This document shows, piece by piece, positions 34,335-42,222 of a stretch of DNA of 64,000 bases (position 1 is its first letter; each line of letters starts with the position of its first letter). The DNA is taken from assembly GCF_000832125.1 (NCBI RefSeq), contig NZ_JPRK01000015.1:161760-225759 (forward strand). Direction: 5' to 3'. A program made the translations under genes and the position numbers. The DNA comes from Flavobacterium hibernum (GTDB lineage Bacteria > Bacteroidota > Bacteroidia > Flavobacteriales > Flavobacteriaceae). A model generated the notes under the pieces. It saw only the letters and a list, made by a program, of their open reading frames with translations. It was not told where the DNA came from and made no database searches.

Positions 34335-34976
34335 ATGAAAATGCAAACCAATTATTTATGCGCCTTAACACTTTTTATCTCAGCTTCGTTTGGAATGCTG
34401 CACGCTCAGGACAATAATGTAAATACCGAATTTGGAGTAAAAGGAGGTTTTAACATGTCGAATTTATATTCTAATGATGCAAACGACGACAATGTTCTTT
34501 ACGGTTTTAATGCCGGTGTATACGCCACATTACCAATTTCAGATTTTATTGCAATTCAGCCAGAGATTTTGTTTACGACAAAAGGTGCAGAGTTGGATTA
34601 CAACAATGCTTTTGCAACAGGAAACGCAAAATTTAGATTAAATTATATTGAAGTTCCTTTGTTAGTGAGAGTAAATATTACCAAAAACTTTAATGTACAT
34701 GCCGGTGGATACGCATCTTACTTGGTAAGTTCTAAAGTTACGGGAGACGGAGACATTAATTTTGATCAGGAAATCAATACTGATGATTTGAACAAATTTG
34801 ATGCTGGTTTATCTGCCGGTGTAGGTGTCGACTTTAATCCGGTTAGTATTGGTTTACGTTACAATTACGGTTTAACTACTGTTGGGAAAGAAAGAACTCT
34901 TGCGGGAACAACTTATACTTTTCCAGACGCAAAAAACAGCAATTTGACTTTATACCTTTCGTATAAATTAAATTAA
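34335..34976 (+). CDS. Outer membrane beta-barrel protein (porin family)
   Basis: 213 residues. Signal peptide (GMLHAQ). A small beta-barrel of the PorT/OMP_b-brl_2 type: EFGVKGGFNMSNLY, then PISDFIAIQPEILFTTKGAEL, FRLNYIEVPLLVRVN and the end LTLYLSYKLN with a C-terminal hydrophobic strand. Inserts in the outer membrane; channel or structural role unknown. It lies 38 bases downstream of the DUF4142 gene and is likely cotranscribed with it. Confidence 0.88.
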   Translation: MKMQTNYLCALTLFISASFGMLHAQDNNVNTEFGVKGGFNMSNLYSNDANDDNVLYGFNAGVYATLPISDFIAIQPEILFTTKGAELDYNNAFATGNAKFRLNYIEVPLLVRVNITKNFNVHAGGYASYLVSSKVTGDGDINFDQEINTDDLNKFDAGLSAGVGVDFNPVSIGLRYNYGLTTVGKERTLAGTTYTFPDAKNSNLTLYLSYKLN

Positions 34977-35013
34977 AAAAACAATTAATTATTAATCATA
35001 AATCATATATGCC

Positions 35014-35166
35014 ATGTCAAATTTATTATATACAATCGCCGTCATACTAGTTATTCTTTGGGCTTTAGGATTCTTTGTTTACAGCCTTGGAAGCATTATA
35101 CACATCTTATTAGTTATTGCTGTTATTGCAATATTGTTTAGACTTATTAAAGGTCGCGAAATTTAA
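35014..35166 (+). CDS. lmo0937-type small membrane protein
   Basis: 50 residues, coded by ATG at 35014 to TAA at 35166. Two transmembrane helices: LLYTIAVILVILWALGFFVY and IIHILLVIAVIAILFRLI, then the basic tail KGREI. This matches the lmo0937/DUF5670 family of tiny membrane proteins, seen next to CsbD and YtxH genes in many bacteria. It sits between the porin and the YtxH gene, all on one strand with short gaps, which suggests a stress-induced envelope operon. Confidence 0.85.
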   Translation: MSNLLYTIAVILVILWALGFFVYSLGSIIHILLVIAVIAILFRLIKGREI

Positions 35167-35216
35167 AATCAACTAATTATTAAATACATTATTATTAAAT
35201 CACTAAATCAAATATT

Positions 35217-35501
35217 ATGAAAACGAGTAACACAATTTTAGGAATTTTAGGAGCTGCAGCTGCAGGAGCATTTTTAGGAGTTTTATTTGCACCGGACAAA
35301 GGTTCGAATACAAGAAAAAAAATCTCAGATAAATCAAAAGATTACGGAGATAATTTAAAAACTAAAGTTGACGGAATTCTAAGTACAATTTCTTCAAACG
35401 GGAAAGAAATTCTTGAAGAAGGAAAATCAAAATTCAATCAAGCTAAAGAAGACTTCAATACTATTAAAGATGAAGCAAAAACAATAAAAAGCAATTATTA
35501 A
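35217..35501 (+). CDS. YtxH domain protein
   Basis: 94 residues. An N-terminal glycine-rich membrane helix (ILGILGAAAAGAFLGVLFAPDKGSNTRKKI) is followed by a Lys/Asp-rich amphipathic helix. This is the YtxH family, part of the general stress response in Bacillus and widespread elsewhere. Cotranscription with the lmo0937-type peptide upstream and the holin-like gene downstream is likely (gaps of about 50 and 35 bases). Confidence 0.88.
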   Translation: MKTSNTILGILGAAAAGAFLGVLFAPDKGSNTRKKISDKSKDYGDNLKTKVDGILSTISSNGKEILEEGKSKFNQAKEDFNTIKDEAKTIKSNY

Positions 35502-35536
35502 AAAGTGCTCATTTTAAACCATAAATACCCTCTATC

Positions 35537-35917
35537 ATGGAATCAAATGCAACAACAAACGAGAATCTGAATCTTTATGAAAAAGCCGAAAATTATACTA
35601 AAACGAGCCTGGAATTAATTAAGCTCAAAACAGTAGCAGCATCGGCAGATGTTTTATCAACATTAACATCGAGAATTGCAGTTGGCGCTGTTGTTGCATT
35701 TTTTACCCTGTTCCTTAATATTGGGATTAGTTTATGGATTGGAAAAGAACTTGGAGAGTATTATTACGGTTTTTTTATCATAGCGCTCTTTTACCTAATT
35801 GTTGCCATTGTAATGCACAAATCGCAGCACAAATTAATTAAAACACCTATTGGAAACATGATAGTTTCCAGTATTTTAAAAGAAACTAAAAAAGATACCA
35901 ACCCTGATTTAAATTAA
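35537..35917 (+). CDS. Holin-X-like two-helix membrane protein
   Basis: 126 residues with an N-terminal amphipathic part (LYEKAENYTKTSLELIKLKTVA) and two transmembrane helices (~55-75 and ~82-105). Annotators usually call this family phage holin family or competence protein, but there are no phage genes here. The setting between YtxH and a small charged protein fits a membrane-associated stress protein instead. Confidence 0.75.
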   Translation: MESNATTNENLNLYEKAENYTKTSLELIKLKTVAASADVLSTLTSRIAVGAVVAFFTLFLNIGISLWIGKELGEYYYGFFIIALFYLIVAIVMHKSQHKLIKTPIGNMIVSSILKETKKDTNPDLN

Positions 35918-35940
35918 CGAATTGACTAAAAAAGAATGTT

Positions 35941-36288
35941 ATGGAAGCTATTTATACCATGGACTCATTAAACGAGAAGATTCAGTTATTAGAAGATCGA
36001 CAGGACACAGAATGGTGCGCTATTAAGGACGAAATCGATGAAATTAAGGACAATTTAAAACCTCTTAATCTTATTAGAAACACAGTCGAGGAAATAAACG
36101 AAACTGTGGGTTTCAAGAGTCATATAGCTCAGTCTGCCATAAGTATTGGTATTGGATATCTGGCCAAGAGATTTGTTGTTGGAAAAAGCGATTCAAAAGT
36201 CAAAAATATTTTTGGTTCCTTATTACAACTTGTTGTAACCAACTTAGTATCAAAGCCACATGAGCCCTCACGCGAGGAATCATCTTAA
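35941..36288 (+). CDS. Small hypothetical protein ending the stress cluster
   Basis: 115 residues. The acidic N-terminal helix has coiled-coil character (SLNEKIQLLEDRQDTEWCAIKDEIDEIK). A weakly hydrophobic segment follows (SAISIGIGYLAKRFVV ... IFGSLLQLVVTNLVS). No named domain recognised. It follows the holin-like gene by 23 bases and is probably in the same transcript. Confidence 0.7.
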   Translation: MEAIYTMDSLNEKIQLLEDRQDTEWCAIKDEIDEIKDNLKPLNLIRNTVEEINETVGFKSHIAQSAISIGIGYLAKRFVVGKSDSKVKNIFGSLLQLVVTNLVSKPHEPSREESS

Positions 36289-36330
36289 AAATCATCAAGA
36301 GAGTAATTGTATAACTTAAATTTATGTATT

Positions 36331-36429
36331 ATGGAAAAGTTAACCGATATAGTATTAAAAAATGGTGTTTACATGTACTCAAATCTATATAAATGTTTTG
36401 AATTTACAAGAGTATTTCTAGGTATCTAA
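36331..36429 (+). CDS. Possible 32-residue small protein
   Basis: ATG at 36331 to TAA at 36429 (MEKLTDIVLK ... FLGI). It lies 42 bases after the stress cluster. There is no recognisable family and no strong ribosome binding site, so it may be chance or a decayed gene remnant. Confidence 0.2.
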   Translation: MEKLTDIVLKNGVYMYSNLYKCFEFTRVFLGI

Positions 36430-36520
36430 CTTTCTTTATACGTTTTTCTATTTTTAAACAAACGGTTAAAGAGTTAATATCCTTCACTATATATTTTCTA
36501 TATTTTCTATAGTTTTTAGA

Positions 36521-36706
36521 CTCAAAGGTTCAGAGGTACATAGGTACAAAGACCTAGAGAAAAAACTTAAAAAAAAGAGACTGTTTCAAATCTGAAACAG
36601 TCTCTTTTTAATTTTATAGCTTGGTGATTTTAATTACAGAAACGAAAAACATATCGCCCTCTTAAAACCTTTGAACCTTTGTCCCTCTGAACCTATGTCC
36701 CTTTCT
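36521..36706. terminator. Bidirectional terminator inside an outer inverted repeat
   Basis: Core 36574-36610: AAAGAGACTGTTTCA and TGAAACAGTCTCTTTTT. Outer arms are TCAAAGGTTCAGAGGTACAT (from 36522) and, mirrored, TGAACCTATGTCCC with CCTTTGAACCTTTGTCCC (to 36706). It separates the stress cluster from prfA, which is convergent. Layout matches 20901-21032. The rest of 36430-36715 holds no gene. Confidence 0.8.
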
Positions 36707-36715
36707 TAAACCTTT

Positions 36716-37792
36716 TTAGAAAACTTCCGAAGCCTCTTTCAATTTCTCCATATTGTTTACCAATTGTAACTCGGCAACAATTTTTTGAATATCTCCGTTC
36801 ATGATGTTTCCTAGATCGTAAAGAGTCAAACCAACTCTATGATCAGTTACACGACCTTGAGCGTAGTTGTAAGTACGAATTTTAGCCGAACGGTCTCCAG
36901 AACTAACCTGAGATGTACGTTTTGTAGCATCTTCAGCCTCTTTCTTAGCCAATTCTTGTTCGTATAAACGAGAACGTAAAACCGTTAACGCTTTATCTTT
37001 ATTTTTATGTTGCGATTTCTGATCCTGACATTGCGCCACTAATCCTGTTGGAATGTGCGTTAAACGTACTGCCGATTTCGTAGTATTTACAGATTGTCCT
37101 CCAGGTCCTGACGAACAGAAGAAATCTACACGAACATCGTTCATATCGATTTGTACATCAAACTCTTCTGCCTCTGGTAAAACCATTACAGTAGCTGCCG
37201 ATGTATGCACACGACCTTGAGTTTCTGTTTGAGGAACACGTTGTACACGGTGTACACCAGCTTCAAACTTCAAAGTTCCGTAAACATCCTCTCCGGTAAC
37301 TTCAAAAATAACCTCTTTGAATCCTCCAGAAGTTCCTTCGTTCATATCTACTACAGAAGTTCTCCAACCTTGATTTTCGCAATATTTAGTATACATTCTA
37401 AATAAATCTCCCGCAAAAATACTCGCCTCATCTCCACCCGTACCGGCACGAATCTCGACCATAACGTTTTTAGCATCTTCGGGATCTTTAGGGATCAACA
37501 TAAACTTGATTTCTTCCTCAAGTTCCGGCAATCTTTCTTTTGCTTCATCTAGTTGCATTTTGGCCATCTCGGTCATATCTGCATCACTTCCATCAGCAAT
37601 AATTTCGTTTGCCTCATCTATATTAGCCATCAAAAGCACATATTCATCACGCTTTTCAGCCAATGCTTTCAAGTTTTTGTACTCTTGATTCAATTGCACA
37701 TAACGTTTTTGATCAGCAATAACATCCGGCTGGATAATTAAATCTGAAATCTCGTCAAAACGTTGTTTTACTATTTGAAGTCTATCTAACAT
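36716..37792 (-). CDS. prfA: Peptide chain release factor 1
   Basis: 358 residues, standard RF1 length. The GGQ peptidyl-hydrolysis motif is at 231-233 (SSGPGGQSVNTTKS). The codon-recognition region reads HRVQRVPQTETQGRVHTS, with the PxT tripeptide of RF1 rather than the SPF of RF2. It terminates translation at UAA and UAG on the ribosome. The gene stands alone; hemK/prmC is not adjacent. Ends against a bidirectional terminator. Confidence 0.97.
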   Translation of the reverse strand: MLDRLQIVKQRFDEISDLIIQPDVIADQKRYVQLNQEYKNLKALAEKRDEYVLLMANIDEANEIIADGSDADMTEMAKMQLDEAKERLPELEEEIKFMLIPKDPEDAKNVMVEIRAGTGGDEASIFAGDLFRMYTKYCENQGWRTSVVDMNEGTSGGFKEVIFEVTGEDVYGTLKFEAGVHRVQRVPQTETQGRVHTSAATVMVLPEAEEFDVQIDMNDVRVDFFCSSGPGGQSVNTTKSAVRLTHIPTGLVAQCQDQKSQHKNKDKALTVLRSRLYEQELAKKEAEDATKRTSQVSSGDRSAKIRTYNYAQGRVTDHRVGLTLYDLGNIMNGDIQKIVAELQLVNNMEKLKEASEVF

Positions 37793-38044
37793 TTTCTAAA
37801 TCCTTTTATTGGAGTGCAAATTTACGAAATTTTTGTTGAAAATTCTAGTATTGATTTTTTGTGTTTTTTGAAGGGATTTTTTGGTGTGATTAGGATGTTT
37901 TTTTGGGAGCTATTTCCTGCTCCCTAAGCCTCGGGACGTAACAATCTTTTGTTCCGCTAATGCTTCACAAAAGGATTTCACTTCTATTAGGACTAGTTAT
38001 TTGTTTCTTTAAAAAAAGGTTTACGGAAAACCGTAAACTTTTTG
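37793..38044. repeat. Gap with a GC-richer repeat remnant and an orphan terminator
   Basis: About 37906-37997 reads GGGAGCTATTTCCTGCTCCC, then CAAAAGGATTTCACTTCTAT and TAGGACTAG, the form of a common Flavobacterium intergenic repeat. At 38013-38044 AAAGGTTTACGG-aaaa-CCGTAAACTTTTT is a perfect terminator with no gene reading into it from the left, since prfA points away. Confidence 0.55.
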
Positions 38045-38101
38045 ATTATTAAGAAGCTAGTTTTGAAAAAAATAAAACTATTTATACTAAAATACTTTAA
38101 T

Positions 38102-38668
38102 ATGAAATACACCAAAATATTAATTACATTTTTAATGTTTTCAAATATCACAATAAATTATGCTCAAAAAACAAATTCTGAGACAAGAAAATTCATTGAG
38201 AACGCCGAAATAACACAAATAAATAAAGACTGGAATATAAAAGCTGAATTTAAAACTGGATTTGGCGAAGTAGTTTCTTTCTTTCCTGTGGAAGCAATTG
38301 ATTTGAAATCAAATATTAAAGTAAAATCATTACAAATGGATATGACCGTAATTTATCAAATTGCAGGAAAGAACTTTAACTACTTCAAATCTTCATGGAT
38401 TGATTTAAATGAAGTAGATGAATTTACAATTTTTATCGAAAAGTATGTAATTCCAAATCTGAAAGACAAAACAGAAAGAAAACAGTCAGTAACTTATATT
38501 TTTAATTCGAGAGAAATTACATTTAGCTTTCACATTGAAAAAAGTACCCGAAGAATATCTATTTATTTAAAAAATAATGGTTCTACCGATAATGAACATT
38601 ATTTCTGGACCGAATCGCAAGTAAATAAGATTCCTGAATTACTTACTATGTTGAAGGAAATTAAATAA
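38102..38668 (+). CDS. Secreted hypothetical protein
   Basis: 188 residues from the ATG at 38102, which begins a clean signal peptide (ILITFLMFSNITINYAQ). An upstream in-frame ATG at 38042 overlaps the terminator stem and would hide the signal. The mature protein is mixed alpha/beta, with FKSSWIDLNEVDEFTIFIEKYVIP and a C-terminal YFWTESQVNKIPELLTMLKEIK. Family not recognised. It precedes another secreted unknown by nine bases, so they form a pair. Confidence 0.7.
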   Translation: MKYTKILITFLMFSNITINYAQKTNSETRKFIENAEITQINKDWNIKAEFKTGFGEVVSFFPVEAIDLKSNIKVKSLQMDMTVIYQIAGKNFNYFKSSWIDLNEVDEFTIFIEKYVIPNLKDKTERKQSVTYIFNSREITFSFHIEKSTRRISIYLKNNGSTDNEHYFWTESQVNKIPELLTMLKEIK

Positions 38669-38677
38669 TTTAAAAAA

Positions 38678-39436
38678 ATGTTTATGAAATATTTTCTATT
38701 TATAATTTTTATTGGAATGTATTCAAATGCACAAGATTGTCCAACAAGAATTGGTGACTTTGAGATAAATTCGACAAGTTCTTCTGATTTAAAATGGATA
38801 TTGCCTTCCTATTCTTCTTACATGTCGATAATAGAAAGTTTAGATGAATATCAAAATCATATCGTTAATCATGAGGATCTCAATGAAGAATACGCAAGAG
38901 ATCCATTTGCTTATGTGATAAAACCAGACTATAAAAATGTAAAAAGTTGGTATAATCTTGAAGTTGCCTCGGTAAACGACTCTACAGAAGTAATATTTAT
39001 TCCTAGTTATGAAACTAATAATATCGTTATTAAAAATGTTTTATTAAAATTCTATAATGACAAATTATATTTTGTAAAAGCCAGCTTAAATAAAAATTAT
39101 ACTGATATTATCTTAGAAAAATATAAAGGAAAAGGGCATAAATCAGTAGAAAAGAAAACTGCGAACGCCTGTAAAAATTTAAAATTAAAAAAATACTTAA
39201 ATACATTTTCTCAATATTTTTTTGCTTCTGAAGAAAATAAAATTCGAGCAATGCTAACTTTTGATTTTAAAATCAATAAATATTGCGAAACTGTAATTGA
39301 TGATAGAATAGAAATATTTGATTTTGACATTTACATAAGAGAAAATAAAAAAATTACCTTCAACATGGAAAACATGCAAATGATGGAAGATGATAGAAGG
39401 AAAATTGAAAAAGAAGAGAAGCTTAAACGATTTTAA
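38678..39436 (+). CDS. Secreted hypothetical protein
   Basis: 252 residues. Signal peptide (FLFIIFIGMYSNAQ). The mature part starts CPTRIGDFEI and has few features: a long acidic/basic mix, and a Glu/Lys-rich end (DDRRKIEKEEKLKRF). Two Met codons lie at the start (residues 1 and 3); either could be used. Family not recognised. It follows the previous secreted gene by nine bases and is likely cotranslated. Beyond it the REP array starts. Confidence 0.7.
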   Translation: MFMKYFLFIIFIGMYSNAQDCPTRIGDFEINSTSSSDLKWILPSYSSYMSIIESLDEYQNHIVNHEDLNEEYARDPFAYVIKPDYKNVKSWYNLEVASVNDSTEVIFIPSYETNNIVIKNVLLKFYNDKLYFVKASLNKNYTDIILEKYKGKGHKSVEKKTANACKNLKLKKYLNTFSQYFFASEENKIRAMLTFDFKINKYCETVIDDRIEIFDFDIYIRENKKITFNMENMQMMEDDRRKIEKEEKLKRF

Positions 39437-39502
39437 AATTGCCTAACTCCAAAGAAACATCTCCCCAGCTCTACTAAGTACTGTTATAGAAAGCTATGAA
39501 AA

Positions 39503-39656
39503 TACCCGCTCTGCGAAGTGTTCATTTGTAAACTTTGCTGATCGCTGTGCGAAGTCTCCCGACTTCGTACCCAATCCAATAAACCATACAGAAAAATAAA
39601 ATTATTCCAAACTGAATATAGCAGCGGGTGCGAAGTCGGGAGACTTCGCACAGCAT
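39503..39656. repeat. REP family D pair upstream of RAYT 1
   Basis: Two imperfect palindromes in opposite orientation: CTGTGCGAAGTCTCCCGACT at 39545 onward, and GGGTGCGAAGTCGGGAGACT at 39626 onward. A conserved CCGCTCTGCGAAGTGTTCAT precedes the first. The pair with its AT-rich spacer forms a BIME-like unit. No gene lies between 39437 and 39765. Confidence 0.85.
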
Positions 39657-39765
39657 CATAGATGCGTCAAACTTGGCAAATAAAGTTTATTTAAATCATC
39701 CTGTAAGAAAATATGTAAAGCTTTTTTAATTGTAAGAAAAATATATATTTTTACTTAAAAAATTT

Positions 39766-40365
39766 ATGCAAGGTGGATATATAATAAGAGATCAAAATTT
39801 ACCACACTTTATAACAGCAACAGTTGTTGATTGGGTTGATGTTTTCACAAGAAAAAACTATAGAGATATCGTTATAGAATGCTTAGATTACTGTATTAAA
39901 AACAAATCAATGATCGTATATGGATACGTAATTATGAGTAACCACATACATATTATAGTACAATCTGGCGACGGAAAACTATCCGACTTGATAAGAGATT
40001 TTAAAAAATTTACTGCTTCAAAAATTATAGAAAAAATAAAATCAGATCCAGAGAGTCGACGAGAATGGATATTAGAACGTTTTAAATTAGCTACTGAAAA
40101 TCATTCGCGAAATAAAAACTATCAATTTTGGCAATACGGCAATCATCCAGAAGAAATCTATAGTACAAAATTCATGTGGTCAAAGTTAGACTACATTCAC
40201 CTTAATCCTGTTCGCGCTGGCATTGTAGAAAAAGCATCTCATTATATTTATTCTAGTGCCAGCAACTATGTTTGTAATAAAGGAATAATAGAAATCGAAA
40301 AAGCCGATCTCCCAATTGTTGATGTCTTGAATCTGAGCAACTTCACAAAATACAATGAATATTAA
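39766..40365 (+). CDS. REP-associated tyrosine transposase (RAYT), copy 1
   Basis: 199 residues, Y1/IS200-like HUH endonuclease of the RAYT (TnpA_REP) group. The HUH motif is SNHIHIIV with His60 and His62. The catalytic Tyr143 is in the family signature DYIHLNPVRAG. RAYTs are single-copy, vertically kept relatives of IS200 transposases thought to cut and spread REP palindromes. Copies of one REP palindrome lie on both sides (39545-39654 and 40398-40426). The bases just upstream (AAGTTTATTTAAATCATCC to the ATG) are conserved with copy 2. Confidence 0.92.
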   Translation: MQGGYIIRDQNLPHFITATVVDWVDVFTRKNYRDIVIECLDYCIKNKSMIVYGYVIMSNHIHIIVQSGDGKLSDLIRDFKKFTASKIIEKIKSDPESRREWILERFKLATENHSRNKNYQFWQYGNHPEEIYSTKFMWSKLDYIHLNPVRAGIVEKASHYIYSSASNYVCNKGIIEIEKADLPIVDVLNLSNFTKYNEY

Positions 40366-40397
40366 ATTTTAAAAAAGTTGTTACTTAATATTGTCAC

Positions 40398-40895
40398 GGG
40401 CACGAAGTCGGGAGACTTCGCATAGCGCTGCTACTCAGATGGCTGTAACTTTACGTATTTTTCATCATCTTGAAACCCCCCCGCTCTGCGAAGTGTTCAT
40501 TTGTAAACTTTGCTGATCACTGTGCGAAGTCTCCCGACTTCGTACCCAATCCAATAAACCACAAAGAAAAATAAAATTATTCCCCGCTCTACGAAGTGTT
40601 TATTTGTAAAGTTTGCTGATCGCTGTGCGAAGTCTCCCGACTTCGTACCCAATCTAATAAACCACAAAGAAAAATAAAATTATTCCAAACTGAATATGGC
40701 AATGAGTGCGAAGTCAGGAGACTTCGCACAGCATCATAGACGCGTCCCGCTCTACGAAGTGTTCATTTGTAAACTCTGCTAATCGCTGTGCGAAGTCTCC
40801 CGACTTCGTACCCAATCCAATAAACCACAAAGAAAAATAAAACTTTTCTAAACTGAATATAGCAACGGGTGCGAAGTCAGGAGACTTCGCACAGC
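40398..40895. repeat. REP family D array between the two RAYT genes
   Basis: Six imperfect palindromes of about 28 bases: 40398-40426, 40520-40547, 40624-40651, 40705-40733, 40786-40813 and 40867-40895. They occur in both orientations (CGAAGTCGGGAGACTTCG and its reverse). Three units open with CCGCTCT[GA]CGAAGTGTT (40481, 40584 and 40747), and the AAAGAAAAATAAAATTATTCC spacer recurs with changes. A 73-codon frame here is repeat-derived. No gene lies between 40366 and 41005. Confidence 0.9.
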
Positions 40896-41005
40896 ACAAT
40901 AGCCTAGTCAAAATTGCCAAATAAAGTTTATTCAAATCATCCCGTAAGAAAACACATAAAGCTTTTTAATTGTAGGAAAAATATTTATTTTTACTTAAAA
41001 AATTT

Positions 41006-41605
41006 ATGCAAGGCGGATATATAATAAGAGATCAAAATTTACCACACTTTATAACTGCAACTGTTGTTGATTGGATTGATGTTTTTTCAAGGCAAAACTA
41101 TAGAGATATAGTTGTTGATTGTTTAGATTTTTGTAGAAAAAATAAATCTATGATTTTATATGGCTATGTAATTATGAGTAATCATATACATATGATTGTG
41201 CAATCTGAAAAGGGAGAATTATCAGATTTATTAAGAGATTTTAAAAAATTCACTGCTACAAAAATTATAGAAAAAATAAAATCAGATCCAGAGAGTCGAC
41301 GAGAATGGATGCTAGAACGTTTTAAATCAGCTACTGAAAATCATTCGCGAAATAAAAACTATCAATTTTGGCAATACGGCAATCATCCAGAAGAAATTTA
41401 TAGTTCAAAATTCATGTGGTCAAAGTTAGATTACATTCATCTTAATCCTGTTCGCGCTGGCATTGTAGAAAAAGCATCTCATTATATTTATTCTAGTGCC
41501 AGTAATTATGTTTATGATAAAGGAATATTAGAAATCGAAAAAGCCGATATCCCAATTGTTGATGTATTGAATTTGAATAACTTCACAAAGTACAATGAAT
41601 ATTAA
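41006..41605 (+). CDS. REP-associated tyrosine transposase (RAYT), copy 2
   Basis: 199 residues, 22 differences from copy 1 by my count, with HUH (SNHIHMIV, His60 and His62) and Tyr143 (DYIHLNPVRAG) intact. The 5' half of the gene has many silent and conservative changes against copy 1, while the 3' part from about 41270 is nearly identical. That pattern suggests partial gene conversion. REP palindromes lie at 40867-40895 and 41637-41666 on its two sides. Both copies look functional, which is unusual since most genomes keep one RAYT per REP family. Confidence 0.92.
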   Translation: MQGGYIIRDQNLPHFITATVVDWIDVFSRQNYRDIVVDCLDFCRKNKSMILYGYVIMSNHIHMIVQSEKGELSDLLRDFKKFTATKIIEKIKSDPESRREWMLERFKSATENHSRNKNYQFWQYGNHPEEIYSSKFMWSKLDYIHLNPVRAGIVEKASHYIYSSASNYVYDKGILEIEKADIPIVDVLNLNNFTKYNEY

Positions 41606-41636
41606 AATTAAAAAAAAGTTGTAACTTAATATTGTC

Positions 41637-41666
41637 ACGGGTACGAAGTCGGGAGACTTCGCACAG
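41637..41666. repeat. REP family D palindrome downstream of RAYT 2
   Basis: CGGGTACGAAGTCGGGAGAC then TTCGCACAG, preceded by AAGTTG.AACTTAATATTGTCA as after RAYT 1. It marks the right end of the array. Confidence 0.85.
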
Positions 41667-41770
41667 CGCTACCAGATAAATGTCTCTGACTTTATGTGTT
41701 TTTTATCATCTTACAACTATAAATTTGATAATAGTCTATTAAAAAAAAAACTCCCTAAAACATCTACATA

Positions 41771-41810
41771 AAAAAAACATCCCAAAAAAGAAAACTCTTT
41801 TGGGATGTTA
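41771..41810 (-). terminator. Terminator of the Gre/Rnk-like gene
   Basis: ACATCCCAAAA-gagttttctt-TTTTGGGATGT plus T run on the minus strand. Confidence 0.85.
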
Positions 41811-41838
41811 CTAATCTTAAAGCGAAAACAAACTAATA

Positions 41839-42222
41839 TTATGCCTCTGCTTCTACTTCTACTTTTAGAATTTCTAATTTTAGATTTCCTTTTTTAGCAG
41901 GCCATTCTACAAGATCGCCCACTTTGTAACCAACCATTGCGATACCTTCATCAGAAAGAACCGAAATTTTGTTTTTGTTTGGTTTTGATTTTTCCGGACC
42001 AACAAGAAGAATCGTTTTCTCTTCGTTATTATTGTGGTCTTTATAGGTTACTCTTCGGTTAATCGAAACTATATCTTCTGGTAGGTTTCTTCTCAAAACC
42101 TGTTTTGCATGTTTTAATTCGCTCAATAACAACTCTTCTTCTTGTGGTGTTACTTTTTTTCTTCTTACGTGATCTTTAATTAAATCGTATGTTCCTGTTG
42201 TTAAAATAATATTTTCTGACAT
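41839..42222 (-). CDS. GreA/GreB-family (Rnk-like) RNA polymerase secondary-channel factor
   Basis: 127 residues from the ATG at 42222, chosen for its AGAAAG ribosome binding site; an in-frame ATG 17 codons earlier lacks this. The C-terminal ~75 residues match the Gre C-terminal FKBP-like domain (SINRRVTYKD, then ISVLSDEGIAMVGYKVGDLVEW). The N-terminal helical part is only ~50 residues, shorter than the ~75-residue coiled-coil of GreA. This puts it near Rnk, whose short coil binds RNA polymerase without Gre cleavage activity. Transcribed alone. Confidence 0.85.
   Translation of the reverse strand: MSENIILTTGTYDLIKDHVRRKKVTPQEEELLLSELKHAKQVLRRNLPEDIVSINRRVTYKDHNNNEEKTILLVGPEKSKPNKNKISVLSDEGIAMVGYKVGDLVEWPAKKGNLKLEILKVEVEAEA

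Noticed and set aside
35537..35917. Prophage remnant suggested by a holin-like protein
   Set aside because: No other phage genes are near. The family is a common chromosomal membrane protein in stress clusters.
40481..40895. CRISPR-like regular repeats
   Set aside because: The units are imperfect palindromes in alternating orientation, spacing is irregular, spacers are themselves repeated, and no cas genes exist. REP/RAYT explains them.
40714..40935. Minus-strand frame between the RAYT genes
   Set aside because: It is made of REP palindromes; the residues repeat with the DNA repeat.
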